In this document: positions 1 to 7,351 of the stretch, in pieces | Numbering within the stretch: the stretch's first letter is position 1 | Layout of the letters: each line of letters opens with the position of its first letter | Assembly (NCBI GenBank): GCA_002493755.1 | Contig: DKZT01000017.1 | Span: forward strand, 1 to 35,328 | Reading direction: 5' to 3' | From: Ruminococcaceae bacterium UBA7067 | Lineage (GTDB): Bacteria; Bacillota; Clostridia; Oscillospirales; Acutalibacteraceae | Length of the DNA: 35,328 nucleotides | Notes under the pieces: model-generated | Seen by the model: the letters and a program-made list of their open reading frames with translations, nothing else | What the model was told of the DNA's origin: nothing | Databases searched by the model: none | Translations under genes and position numbers: made by a program

Positions 1-90
1 TTCGTTGCTCTCTAATTATAAACTCGTTACGAGCATTCTCTAAACTCTAAACTCTAAACTCTAAACTCAAAACTCTAAACTCTTTTATAA
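1..90. repeat. Intergenic mosaic repeat with heptad array
   Basis: Positions 1-40 match positions 28877-28916 with one difference in 40 bases. The shared block holds the small palindrome CTCGTTACGAG. It is followed by six to seven tandem copies of a heptamer of the type CTCTAAA (GAGTTTA on the other strand). The stretch has no coding potential. It lies downstream of the rpmA terminator and belongs to the repeat family found in most larger gaps of this window. Confidence 0.75.
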
Positions 91-96
91 TCCTGT

Positions 97-128
97 AAAA
101 AAAGAGGTGCGGTTTTCACAGCACCTCT
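97..128 (-). terminator. Rho-independent terminator of rplU-prp-rpmA
   Basis: On the minus strand an 8-bp perfect stem (AGAGGTGC, 121-128, with GCACCTCT, 103-110) is followed directly by a run of T (97-102). It lies 34 bp past the rpmA stop codon and ends the ribosomal protein operon. Confidence 0.85.
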
Positions 129-161
129 CAGAATATGACTGTGTGATTGTCCACACTAATA

Positions 162-443
162 TTACTGCTCTGCGTAAACGCTTACACGCTTGCGGTCACG
201 GCCTACACGCTCAAAACGAACTACGCCGTCAACTGTTGCAAAAAGTGTGTCATCTGAACCCTTGCCAACATTTGTGCCCGGGTGAATGTGTGTTCCGCGC
301 TGCTTAACAAGGATGTTGCCTGCTAAAACAAACTGACCGTCTGCACGCTTAACGCCAAGGCGCTTTGACTCTGAGTCACGGCCGTTCTTTGTAGAACCCA
401 TACCTTTTTTATGTGCGAACAACTGAATATTTACCTTTATCAT
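162..443 (-). CDS. rpmA: 50S ribosomal protein L27
   Basis: Structural protein of the large ribosomal subunit, near the peptidyl-transferase centre. The 93-residue product shows the typical L27 core (KKGMGSTKNGRDS near the N-terminus, then RGTHIHPGTNVGKG). It begins with the Firmicutes-type extension MIKVNIQLFA, which in Staphylococcus aureus is removed by the protease Prp after the FA pair. The expected cut here is between A10 and H11. The gene is last in rplU-prp-rpmA; a GGAGGTG ribosome-binding site (451-457) sits 7 bp upstream of the ATG and overlaps the end of prp. Identification is secure; the cleavage site is inferred from the known family. Confidence 0.97.
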   Translation of the reverse strand: MIKVNIQLFAHKKGMGSTKNGRDSESKRLGVKRADGQFVLAGNILVKQRGTHIHPGTNVGKGSDDTLFATVDGVVRFERVGRDRKRVSVYAEQ

Positions 444-447
444 TACG

Positions 448-768
448 TTACACCTCCGTATAATTTACGTTAATATAATCTGAATACTGCTCCTCGAGCT
501 GCTGCATATGCAGCTTAAAGCCTGACAAAATGTCACGGCAGCGCGCTGCATCACGCTGAAAAATTCTAAGCATTATGTCGCCGTCATCAACTGCAAGCTC
601 ACACTGAACAAACAGCACGTCTGTTATTGTGTTCACCGTCATATAAGCCGCCGAGCTTACCGCCGCGCACACAATGTCGCTGCCCTGCTCGGAATAGCCG
701 GAATGACCTGTTATGCGAAAGCCCAGAAGCTCGCCCTTCGGATTGACATAAAAGCTTGTGTTAATCAT
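448..768 (-). CDS. prp: Ribosomal-processing cysteine protease Prp
   Basis: Small cysteine protease that trims the N-terminal extension of L27. The 106-residue product has the family hallmarks: GHSGY (catalytic His) near residue 21 and DIVCAAVSSAAY (catalytic Cys) near residue 34, and the usual length. It lies between rplU and rpmA, the standard Firmicutes order, starting 2 bp after the rplU stop, so its translation is probably coupled to rplU. Its substrate, the extended L27, is the next gene, which supports the function. Older annotations call this family YsxB/DUF464. Confidence 0.93.
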   Translation of the reverse strand: MINTSFYVNPKGELLGFRITGHSGYSEQGSDIVCAAVSSAAYMTVNTITDVLFVQCELAVDDGDIMLRIFQRDAARCRDILSGFKLHMQQLEEQYSDYINVNYTEV

Positions 769-770
769 AA

Positions 771-1079
771 TTATGCGTTTACGCTCTGGATTTCAACCTT
801 AGTATAAGGCTGTCTGTGTCCCATTTTTCTCTTCTCGCCCTTTTTCGGCTTGTAGGTGAAAACTGTAACCTTCTTAGCCTTGCCGGTCTTGATAACCTTG
901 CCTGTTACCTTTGCGCCCTCAACATAAGGTGCGCCAACCTTGATACCGTCGTCGGTGCTGAGAGCAACAACGTTGAAATCTACGGTTGCATCGTCTTCTG
1001 CGTTAAGCTTCTCAACATAGATAACGTCGCCGTTAGCTACCTTGTACTGCTTTCCGCCTGTTTCAATAATTGCGTACAT
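771..1079 (-). CDS. rplU: 50S ribosomal protein L21
   Basis: Large-subunit ribosomal protein that binds 23S rRNA. The N-terminus MYAIIETGGKQYKV and the C-terminal KKGEKRKMGHRQPYTKVEI are diagnostic. I place the start at 1079 rather than the ATG at 1088, because the AAAGGA ribosome-binding site (1089-1094) touches the upstream ATG but is 9 bp from this one, and family members start with MYAII. It is the first gene of the operon, behind a consensus promoter and an approximately 80-nt leader. Confidence 0.97.
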   Translation of the reverse strand: MYAIIETGGKQYKVANGDVIYVEKLNAEDDATVDFNVVALSTDDGIKVGAPYVEGAKVTGKVIKTGKAKKVTVFTYKPKKGEKRKMGHRQPYTKVEIQSVNA

Positions 1080-1157
1080 TCTGTTCATTCCTTTATTTAA
1101 GACTCGCTACTCATCGGGCGGAGCAAAGCTCGCTTTAATATGCCCACAGTAAGCGGC
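1080..1157 (-). ncRNA. Candidate L21 leader (5' UTR of rplU)
   Basis: The promoter at 1164-1192 would give an approximately 75-80 nt untranslated leader before rplU. It contains a possible hairpin (AAAGCGAGCTTTGCTC region). Firmicutes rplU operons often carry an autoregulatory L21 leader RNA at this place. I could not check it against the covariance model, so the identity is inferred from position, length and folding potential. Confidence 0.4.
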
Positions 1158-1163
1158 TATAAC

Positions 1164-1192
1164 ATTATAGCACCGCCGCCGCCGTATGTCAA
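1164..1192 (-). promoter_or_regulatory. Sigma-A promoter of rplU operon
   Basis: Reading the minus strand, TTGACA (1187-1192) and TATAAT (1164-1169) are perfect consensus boxes separated by exactly 17 bp. The spacer is unusually GC-rich, made of repeated CGG triplets. Confidence 0.9.
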
Positions 1193-1274
1193 CTGAATTT
1201 TTCGTTTTATTGCTGAACCCGTAATCATACCTAAGTGCTGACACTCCCGACTTACCTATGTGCTGAATCCTGAC

Positions 1275-1296
1275 ACTCTCCACTCTTCACTCTTAA
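1275..1296. repeat. Short heptad array
   Basis: Three degenerate heptamers of the CTCNNCA/CTCTTCA type just upstream of the ybaB promoter, the same family as the longer arrays elsewhere in the window. Confidence 0.5.
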
Positions 1297-1310
1297 CAAT
1301 AATATTTCCT

Positions 1311-1339
1311 TTGACAATAGTAATGCAAAAAGGTATAAT
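1311..1339 (+). promoter_or_regulatory. Sigma-A promoter of ybaB-recR
   Basis: TTGACA (1311-1316), a 17-bp spacer, and TATAAT (1334-1339). It lies 38 bp upstream of the ybaB start and explains why ybaB-recR are transcribed here without the dnaX gene that often precedes them. Confidence 0.88.
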
Positions 1340-1376
1340 CATATCTGTAAAATCACAATCGAAAGGATGTTTTAAT

Positions 1377-1727
1377 ATGAAGGCAAGATTACCGCAGGGC
1401 TATGGCGGAGGCGGAGCCGCTAATCTTCAGCAGCTCGCAAAGCAGGCTCAGAAGATGCAGGCTCAGATGGACGAGGCTACGTCAGAGCTTGAGGAAAAGG
1501 AATATACCGCAGCGGCAGGCGGCGGAGCCGTGAGCGTTACAGTAACCGGCAAAATGGAGGTAAAGGCTCTCGAAATAAAGCCCGAGGTTGTTGACCCCGA
1601 GGACGTTGAAATGCTCTCCGACCTTGTAACGGCAGCGGTAAACGAGGCATTAAGAGCCGCAGCAGCCGACAAGGAGCAGACTATGGAAAGGCTGTCCGGC
1701 GGAATTAACATTCCCGGTCTGTTCTGA
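1377..1727 (+). CDS. YbaB/EbfC family nucleoid-associated protein
   Basis: Small DNA-binding protein associated with recombination and nucleoid structure. The 116-residue product has the family pattern: a Gly-rich N-terminus, the helix NLQQLAKQAQKMQAQM, then the beta-rich GGGAVSVTVTGKMEV segment and a C-terminal helix. Translation starts at the ATG at 1377, with GAAAGGATG upstream; the longer reading frame reaches into the promoter and is not used. recR follows after 2 bp, the usual pairing. Confidence 0.95.
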   Translation: MKARLPQGYGGGGAANLQQLAKQAQKMQAQMDEATSELEEKEYTAAAGGGAVSVTVTGKMEVKALEIKPEVVDPEDVEMLSDLVTAAVNEALRAAAADKEQTMERLSGGINIPGLF

Positions 1728-1729
1728 TA

Positions 1730-2332
1730 ATGGCTGGATATAACGCAGCGCCGTTTGCACGGCTTATTGAGCAGTTTGAGCGATTGCCGGGCATCGGCTC
1801 AAAAACAGCGCAAAGGCTTGCCTACCACGTTTTAAGAATGCCCGAAAAGGACGCACAGGCGTTTGCTCAAGCTATAACGGACGCTCATAAAAAGATACAC
1901 TACTGCAAGGTGTGCTGTAATCTGGCTGACGGCGAGCTTTGCCCCATCTGCAAAAACGAAAAGCGCGACCGCTCAACCGTGTGTGTAGTTGAGGACCCTA
2001 AGGACGTTATCGCACTTGAACGCACGCAGGAATACAAGGGTGTTTACCACGTTCTGCACGGCGCAATATCGCCGCTCAACGGCATAACTCCCGAACAGCT
2101 CAAAATAAGGGAGCTTGTCGAGCGTGCCGGCTCGGGCGAGATAAAAGAGGTAATTATGGCGACGAATGCTACCGCTGAGGGCGAGGTAACGGCTGTGTAT
2201 ATTTCAAAGCTTCTTAAGCCGCTCGGAATTAAGGTGACGAGAATTGCCTCGGGTCTGCCTGTCGGAGGCGACCTTGAATACGCCGACGAAATGACGCTTC
2301 TCCGCGCACTTGAGGGCAGAAGTGAGATATAA
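1730..2332 (+). CDS. recR: Recombination protein RecR
   Basis: Recombination mediator that works with RecO and RecF to load RecA at single-strand gaps. The 200-residue product has the expected order: helix-hairpin-helix (RLPGIGSKTAQRLAYH, about residues 17-32), a four-cysteine zinc finger (CKVCCNLADGELCPIC, about 59-75), a Toprim domain with VVEDPKD, and the C-terminal LPVGGDLEYADEMTL. It starts 2 bp after the ybaB stop without an obvious ribosome-binding site, so it is probably translated by coupling. A bidirectional terminator follows. Confidence 0.97.
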   Translation: MAGYNAAPFARLIEQFERLPGIGSKTAQRLAYHVLRMPEKDAQAFAQAITDAHKKIHYCKVCCNLADGELCPICKNEKRDRSTVCVVEDPKDVIALERTQEYKGVYHVLHGAISPLNGITPEQLKIRELVERAGSGEIKEVIMATNATAEGEVTAVYISKLLKPLGIKVTRIASGLPVGGDLEYADEMTLLRALEGRSEI

Positions 2333-2365
2333 TTTGAGGGCGAACCGCGCGTTCGCCCTTAAATT
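2331..2365. terminator. Bidirectional terminator between recR and ylmC-like gene
   Basis: Strong inverted repeat: AGGGCGAAC, loop CGCGC, GTTCGCCCT, extended by AATTT/AAATT on either side, so that both strands end in an A/T-rich tail. It lies between convergent genes and overlaps the recR stop codon. The stem core is nearly the same as in the glyA terminator at 31584. Confidence 0.85.
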
Positions 2366-2370
2366 ATTTG

Positions 2371-2652
2371 TTATTTAAAGAACGGAAAGCCTCCTCTCCT
2401 TTTTCTCCTCGGAGGACAGGCGAAATCGACCAGAATCGTGTCCTCTCCGATAAGCTTGATATTCTCCCAGCATATTGTTATGTCGTTGCGCTTGCCTATT
2501 AAGCCGAGGAAACGGAATCGCCCGTAAATCACTATCGACACAAGCTTTGCGGTGCAGGTGTCAACCTCAACGTCATCTACAAAGCCCAGCCTTGTGCCGT
2601 CGCCTGCGCTTATAACCTCCTTGTGCCTCAGCTCTACTATTCTGCATCTCAT
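2371..2652 (-). CDS. YlmC/YmxH family sporulation protein (PRC-barrel)
   Basis: Small PRC-barrel-like protein of the YlmC/YmxH family, typical of spore-forming Firmicutes; the molecular role is not settled. The 93-residue product has the pattern ELRHKEVISAGDGTRLGFVDDVEVD followed by a beta-rich core, and a basic tail (PPRRKRRGG). I start it at the ATG at 2652, since AGAGGTG is placed correctly for that codon and overlaps the GTG at 2661. It is a single gene facing recR. Confidence 0.85.
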   Translation of the reverse strand: MRCRIVELRHKEVISAGDGTRLGFVDDVEVDTCTAKLVSIVIYGRFRFLGLIGKRNDITICWENIKLIGEDTILVDFACPPRRKRRGGFPFFK

Positions 2653-2710
2653 AGGAATCACCTCTGTTCATATAATTGTATGAAAACGGATAACAAATAA
2701 TGATTTAATT

Positions 2711-2818
2711 TAGTTTAGAGTTTAGAGTTTGGAGTTGTAGGATTTAAGTTTTTTATTAATAACTGAAAACCGAAAACTCAATACTCAAAACTCAATACTG
2801 AAAACTCAATACTGAAAT
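2711..2818. repeat. Heptad-type repeat arrays upstream of degV
   Basis: One array of GAGTTTA-type heptamers (about 2713-2736) and a second of the opposite sense (ACTCAATACTCAAAACTCAA pattern, about 2763-2815) lie between the ylmC-like gene and degV. Related to the arrays at 38-86 and 28915-28945. Confidence 0.6.
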
Positions 2819-2831
2819 TTTCACCTATGTG

Positions 2832-2860
2832 TTGTTAATGCGGATAAAATATGCTACAAT
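2832..2860 (+). promoter_or_regulatory. Probable promoter of degV and LRR lipoprotein
   Basis: TTGTTA (2832-2837), a 17-bp spacer, and TACAAT (2855-2860), placed 36 bp upstream of the degV start. Both boxes differ from consensus by one or two bases. Confidence 0.65.
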
Positions 2861-2896
2861 AGCCTCATACCAAATACATTCACAGGAGGAAATGAA

Positions 2897-3772
2897 ATGA
2901 GCGATTATGCTTTGTTTTCGGACAGCACCCTTGATTTAACACCTGAGCTGTGCGAAAAATATGATATTACGGTTATTCCTATGACCGTTACGGTTGAGGG
3001 CAAGTCCTGCAAGTACAATGTTGACGAAAAGGAGCTTAGCTGTGCCGAGTTTTACGAAAAGCTCAAAGGCGGCGCCGCCTGCTCAACAAGCCAGATTAAC
3101 TACAAGGACTTCAAGGACAGCTTTGAACCTGTGTTGAAGGACGGCAGAGATATACTCTACATATGCTTCACCTCGGGACTCTCAAGCACCTTCGGCACCT
3201 GTAATATAGCTATAAACGATTTAAAGAAAAAATATCCCGAACGCAAAATAATAGCAGTTGATTCACTTTCGGCTTCAATCGGCGAGGGTGTGCTTGTGCT
3301 GAACGCGGCAAAAATGCGCCACAGCGGCACGGATATTGACACACTCGCAAAATGGGTTGAGGACAACTGCACAAAGGTCTGCCACTGGTTCGTTGTTGAG
3401 GACCTCGACCAGCTCAAAAGAGGCGGCAGAATCTCCCCGACAGCCGCCGCATTCGGCAAGGCTCTCGGAATCCGTCCGCTTCTCTCGGTTGATATGAACG
3501 GCAAGCTCACTGCCGTTGCAAAAATCAGAGGTCAGCAGAAGGTATACAGCGAAATTGTAAGCCGCCTTATCTCCGACGGCACAGATACGCAGGAGCAGAC
3601 CGTTGTAATCGGCCACGCAAACTGCCCCGAGAAGGCTGAGGAGCTTAAAAAAATTATCAGAGAAAAAAAGCTTGTGAAGCACATTGTTATTGCAAATGTG
3701 GGACCGATAATCGGAGCGCACGTTGGCAGCGGTATGCTGGCACTTGCATTTATGGGCGAAAGGAGGCTGTAA
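2897..3772 (+). CDS. DegV family fatty-acid-binding protein
   Basis: DegV/FakB-type protein: binds a fatty acid so that a FakA-type kinase can phosphorylate it for phospholipid synthesis (known for FakB; inferred here). The 291-residue product has the family motifs SDSTLDL at the N-terminus, the CSTSQI segment, SGLSSTF, and a C-terminal IGAHVGSGMLALAFMG. The start is supported by AGGAGGA 7-8 bp upstream. No fakA gene is in this window. A second, divergent DegV lies at 9535. The ribosome-binding site of the next gene overlaps its end, which suggests co-transcription. Confidence 0.93.
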   Translation: MSDYALFSDSTLDLTPELCEKYDITVIPMTVTVEGKSCKYNVDEKELSCAEFYEKLKGGAACSTSQINYKDFKDSFEPVLKDGRDILYICFTSGLSSTFGTCNIAINDLKKKYPERKIIAVDSLSASIGEGVLVLNAAKMRHSGTDIDTLAKWVEDNCTKVCHWFVVEDLDQLKRGGRISPTAAAFGKALGIRPLLSVDMNGKLTAVAKIRGQQKVYSEIVSRLISDGTDTQEQTVVIGHANCPEKAEELKKIIREKKLVKHIVIANVGPIIGAHVGSGMLALAFMGERRL

Positions 3773-3776
3773 AGAT

Positions 3777-4613
3777 ATGAATTCGGCAATTAAGAAATTG
3801 GCACTTTGCACCGCCTGTTCTCTCATAGCATTATCAGCGTTTACAGCGTGCAGCTGTTCAAACGGCGAGGTTGACAACATAAAAACCGCCTCCGCAGGCT
3901 ATCAGAAGAGCGCAAGCACAGAGCTTTACAAATACGATATTTTCAGCGACCATATCGCTGTTACAGCCTACACGGGCGAGCAGGAAACAGCCGTGATACC
4001 TGAAATGATAGAGGACAAGCCCGTTACGCATATTACGGAAAACACATTTTACAACATCAGCGAAAAGGTAAAGAGCATACAAATCCCGAAAACCGTCACG
4101 GTGATTGATCAGCATTCATTTACGGGCAACAAGCTGGAAAGCATTGTTCTTGACGCTGATAACACATCGTTTGAAATCGAAAACGGTGCGCTTATGGACA
4201 AGGGAAAAACCCGTCTACTGGCATTCCCCGAAAACAGCGATATTGAGGAGTTTACAATTCCCGACACGGTAACCTCCGTTCCGTCCGGCGTATTCTCAGG
4301 CTGCACAAGGCTTAAGAAAATCAACATACCGTCCTCGGTCAAGAGCATAGACACCTTTGCTTTTATGGGCTGCGGCATTACTCAGGCTGAGCTGCCCGAG
4401 GGAGTTGAAAGGCTCGGTATGGGTGCTTTCTGGAACTGCAAAAGCCTTGAAACATTGATACTCCCGAAAAGCCTTAAAACTATCGACAACCCCGAAACAA
4501 CCTGTCAGAGCTGCTCCTCGCTTAAAACGGTTAAGGGCTACGATTCCACCGCCGCAAAGGAAATAGTGAAGTGCGAGGGTCTGAGCGCAGAGTATGAGAG
4601 CATTGGAGAGTGA
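3777..4613 (+). CDS. BspA-type leucine-rich-repeat lipoprotein
   Basis: Predicted cell-surface lipoprotein of 278 residues. The N-terminus has two lysines, a hydrophobic stretch and a lipobox-like FTAC with the lipidated Cys at about residue 25. The body consists of BspA/Treponema-type LRR units, recognisable as IPKTVTVIDQHSF, IPDTVTSVPSGVF, IPSSVKSIDTFAF, LPEGVERLGMGAF and LPKSLKTI. Such repeats usually serve adhesion or protein binding; the ligand cannot be told. The start at 3777 is chosen because AGGAGG (3761-3766) sits 10 bp upstream and a signal peptide begins there. It follows degV by 4 bp. Confidence 0.88.
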   Translation: MNSAIKKLALCTACSLIALSAFTACSCSNGEVDNIKTASAGYQKSASTELYKYDIFSDHIAVTAYTGEQETAVIPEMIEDKPVTHITENTFYNISEKVKSIQIPKTVTVIDQHSFTGNKLESIVLDADNTSFEIENGALMDKGKTRLLAFPENSDIEEFTIPDTVTSVPSGVFSGCTRLKKINIPSSVKSIDTFAFMGCGITQAELPEGVERLGMGAFWNCKSLETLILPKSLKTIDNPETTCQSCSSLKTVKGYDSTAAKEIVKCEGLSAEYESIGE

Positions 4614-4776
4614 ATAGAGAAGAAAGAAAAAAGCCGCTTGATTTTCTGACCTTTTCTTACGAAAATTTAACAGAATATTTAAATTTTATTGCAGACAAAC
4701 GCTGTTTTTTATTATATAATAACTATGTTATTAAATTTATGTAATATGTCGCAGCTAACAATCGAGGTTTGATAAA

Positions 4777-6282
4777 ATGTCTTTAAAAGAAAAACTAAGC
4801 GGCTTGGTGCGTGTGCCTTTTGTTACGCGTATAGTTGATCAGATTAAGCGTACAAGCAAAAAGCAAATCGCCATTGCCTTTTCGTCTGTGGCTCTCGCCG
4901 TAGCATCGGTAACAGCTTTTGCGGCTCTGCCCGATATACACAGCTCCGCAGGCTCAGTAAGCGTGCTGTCACCCGGACAGTTTCAATACGATGTCACGGA
5001 CAGCGAGCTTTCAAAATTCATTTCTTCAAATGACAGGCTGGTAACAGCCTACGGCTTATCGCTTAAAGCTCAGGGCAAAAGTGCAGACTCCGACTCGGCA
5101 AGCAAGCCGATAAAGCTTACACTCAGCGAAAGCGAAAAAACCTTTACAAGTCTGAAAGAAACATTAATGCTCTCGGCTAAGCTGAATAAACACGGCGTTC
5201 CCGAGGATTATATATGGGAAAGCTCGGATAAAAGCGTAGCCGCAGTTGATGAAACCGGCAAGGTGACGCCGAAGATGAACGGCACGGCGACAATCCTGTG
5301 CACAGAGAAAAACAGCGGAGCTAAGGCGGAGTGTACCGTCACTGTTGACACCGTTCAGGTGAGCAGCCTGAAGCTTTCAAAAAGCGAGCTGACGCTTGCG
5401 CTGAACAAAACGGCAACTATCAAAGCAACGGTCGGCACAGAAGAAGCCGCAAACAAAAAGCTTAAATGGGAAAGCTCCGACGAGGAAGTCGCAAAGGTTG
5501 ACTCAAAGGGCAAGGTTACGGCTGTTTCAGTCGGTGAAGCAGTTATCACCTGCAAAACCACAGACGGCTCCAAAATTGAAGAGGAGTGCAAGGTAACCGT
5601 TAAAGAAAGCATTGAGCTTACAAAAATGTCCTTGAATTACATAGATATAAAATTCTACGGTCTCGGTTGCACAGAACAGCTTGAGCTGCTTGAGTTTTCG
5701 CCGTCAAATGCAACCAATACATCAGTAATATGGGAAAGCACCAATGAAGCGGTAGCGGTTGTTGACGAATACGGCGTTGTATCGCCTGTTGACAACGGTG
5801 AATGCGAGATTATCGCAACAGCCGCAGACGGCAGCGGAGTTAAGGCAAGCTGTCCTGTTACGGTTTCGGGCGTTGTCAACTATGTTGAGGTAGCAATAAA
5901 CTACGAGGTAGTTATTCCCGATAATATCGACGTGAACGAAACAGCCAACTCAATAGTTGAGGAGGCAGATAAATACGTAGGCTGGCTGCCGTATGTATGG
6001 GGCGGCACAGACCTTACAAGCGGCGTTGACTGCTCCGGCTTTGTCTGTGCAGTTTATCAGAAGTTCGGCATCAATCTCTGGGACATAAGAACCGATCTTA
6101 TCTACGCAGGACGCGAGGTAAGCCTTGAGGAGGCAAAAGCCGGCGACATCATTGTTTACCGAGGTCACGTTGCAATATACGACGGTAACGGCGGCAAAAT
6201 TCACGCTCCTACCGAGGGCTATATGGTAACGCACGATTACGGCATCGGCAACTACCGTTCAATAAGACGAGTTATAGAATAG
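4777..6282 (+). CDS. Secreted Big2-domain NlpC/P60 peptidoglycan hydrolase
   Basis: Predicted extracytoplasmic cysteine peptidase acting on peptidoglycan stem peptides. The 501-residue product begins with a basic stretch and one hydrophobic segment (about residues 30-50, ending AFAA), a signal peptide or anchor. Three Big2 (bacterial Ig-like) domains follow, each with the WESSD/WESTN...A.VD..G.V.P pattern, at about residues 110-190, 195-275 and 280-365. The C-terminal NlpC/P60 domain (about 390-501) keeps its catalytic set: Cys419 in DCSGF, His464 in GHVAIY and a third polar residue, His476. The gene has its own terminator. Unlike many clostridial hydrolases it has no SH3 or LysM module. Confidence 0.9.
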   Translation: MSLKEKLSGLVRVPFVTRIVDQIKRTSKKQIAIAFSSVALAVASVTAFAALPDIHSSAGSVSVLSPGQFQYDVTDSELSKFISSNDRLVTAYGLSLKAQGKSADSDSASKPIKLTLSESEKTFTSLKETLMLSAKLNKHGVPEDYIWESSDKSVAAVDETGKVTPKMNGTATILCTEKNSGAKAECTVTVDTVQVSSLKLSKSELTLALNKTATIKATVGTEEAANKKLKWESSDEEVAKVDSKGKVTAVSVGEAVITCKTTDGSKIEEECKVTVKESIELTKMSLNYIDIKFYGLGCTEQLELLEFSPSNATNTSVIWESTNEAVAVVDEYGVVSPVDNGECEIIATAADGSGVKASCPVTVSGVVNYVEVAINYEVVIPDNIDVNETANSIVEEADKYVGWLPYVWGGTDLTSGVDCSGFVCAVYQKFGINLWDIRTDLIYAGREVSLEEAKAGDIIVYRGHVAIYDGNGGKIHAPTEGYMVTHDYGIGNYRSIRRVIE

Positions 6283-6302
6283 TCATAATGAACTTCCTTT
6301 CA

Positions 6303-6344
6303 AAAAATCCCTATCCTGTGAATAGTGACAGGATAGGGATTTTT
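6303..6344 (+). terminator. Rho-independent terminator of the NlpC/P60 gene
   Basis: A 17-bp perfect inverted repeat (6303-6319 with 6328-6344; core ATCCCTATCCTGT) with an 8-nt loop, ending in a T run, 21 bp after the stop codon. Confidence 0.93.
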
Positions 6345-6365
6345 CCGTTTGTGTGATAAATTATT

Positions 6366-6485
6366 ATTTAGAGTTGAGAGTAAAGAGTGGAGAGTGGAGA
6401 TGTGCGGCTTCGCCGCAGTGAATAAAGAATAAAGAATAATTTTGGTTGCCGCCGCTTTGCGGCTCTTTTAATTAATAATTTACTC
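6366..6485. repeat. Mosaic intergenic repeat: heptads plus GC hairpins
   Basis: Order on the plus strand: GAGTTGA, GAGTAAA, GAGTGGA, GAGTGGA heptads (from about 6373), the hairpin GCGGCTTCGCCGC, an A/T-rich spacer (AATAAAGAATAAAGAAT), then the hairpin GCCGCTTTGCGGC (about 6453-6465). The last part, from the GGTTG before the hairpin to the CGTAAC that enters the next element, recurs at 10594-10640 and 30143-30191 on the opposite strand. Confidence 0.75.
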
Positions 6486-6639
6486 GTAACAAGGCAGTTG
6501 GTTCGTAGGGAACGGTCTTGACCGTTCCGGGATAGTCACAGTTACTGCTATGTTAAGTAAAATTATAAAAGAGTATAACATTCATCGGCTCGAGCCGGAA
6601 CACTCATGAGTGTTCCCTACGCCCTCGTTGTGAAATTCA
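6486..6639 (+). repeat. MITE-like palindromic element, copy A
   Basis: Element of about 150 bp with conserved ends and a diverged centre. From left to right: GTAACAAGG, then GTAGGGAACGGTC with its inverted partner GACCGTTCC, a variable A/T-rich middle, the block GTATAACATTCATCGG, the palindrome CGGCTCGAGCCG, and GGAACACTCATGAGTGTTCC followed by CTAC and GTTGTGAAATTCA. The outer parts form imperfect terminal inverted repeats (CAACAAGG/CAACAGGG and GTAGGGAAC). Copy B at 10441-10596 is the same element in reverse orientation. There is no open reading frame inside. Confidence 0.8.
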
Positions 6640-6697
6640 CCTTCACTTTTAAATGAACCGCTTGCAACAACTGACAATTCTTTTTTCTTTTCTCTCT

Positions 6698-7351
6698 TTA
6701 CTTCATAATAAAACCGAGCAGAATTGCAAAATAATGGAAAACGCTTCCTGCTACCGTGAACAGGTGCCATACCGAGTGAAAATAGCGTACTTTTTTAACG
6801 GCGTAGAAGATAACTCCCACCGTGTAAAAGCCGCCGCCGATAAGCAAAAACACAAGCGAGATTGTCGGTATCGCCTCTATAAGCGGCTTAAACGCAAAGA
6901 TAATTACCCAGCCCATCGCAATATAGCACACAACCGACGGCTTGCGGAACCGTTCAAGGTCGATTGAATTAAGCACAATGCCGACTATCGCCGCGCCCCA
7001 CACAACGCCGAACAGAACCCAGCCGAGAGCGCCGTGCAGGAACGCAAGCGTCATCGGCGTGTAGGTTCCTGCTATGAGGAAGAAAATCGTGTTGTGATCC
7101 ATTATGCGGAAAAACTTTTTGGCTTTTTCGTTCGTTATGGCGTGATACAGCGTTGACATCGTGTATAAAATGATGAGCGAAGCGCCGTAGATACAGCTGC
7201 TCACAACTGCCCACGCATCGGCATACAATGCCGCGCACACGATAAGCACTACCGTTCCTGCTATCGCCAATGCTCCGCCTGTTCCGTGTGAAACCGAGTT
7301 GAATATTTCTTCACCAAGGGTATAGCGTTTTGTTTTGCTCTTATCAGTCAA
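6698..7351 (-). CDS. Hemolysin III family (YqfA/YplQ, PAQR-like) membrane protein
   Basis: Integral membrane protein of the hemolysin III / PAQR family with about seven membrane segments; some members affect membrane integrity, but the physiological role is unclear. Family hallmarks are YTLGEEIFNSVSHGTGG near the N-terminus, STLYHA, MDHNTIFFLIAGTYTP, and the C-terminal FHSVWHLFTVAGSVFHYFAI with the conserved histidines. I prefer the TTG at 7351 (217 residues): it overlaps the GH31 stop by 8 bp and matches the usual family N-terminus, whereas the GTG at 7387 would add a 44-bp overlap and 12 atypical residues. It is co-transcribed with the GH31 gene. Confidence 0.85.
   Translation of the reverse strand: MTDKSKTKRYTLGEEIFNSVSHGTGGALAIAGTVVLIVCAALYADAWAVVSSCIYGASLIILYTMSTLYHAITNEKAKKFFRIMDHNTIFFLIAGTYTPMTLAFLHGALGWVLFGVVWGAAIVGIVLNSIDLERFRKPSVVCYIAMGWVIIFAFKPLIEAIPTISLVFLLIGGGFYTVGVIFYAVKKVRYFHSVWHLFTVAGSVFHYFAILLGFIMK

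Noticed and set aside
38..86. Regular short repeats that could suggest a CRISPR array
   Set aside because: The units are seven bases long with no spacers, and there are no cas genes in the window.
4689..4720. Promoter TTGCAG/TATAAT before the NlpC/P60 gene
   Set aside because: The spacer is 20 bp, too long for a confident sigma-A promoter; other pairings in this A/T-rich stretch are equally poor.
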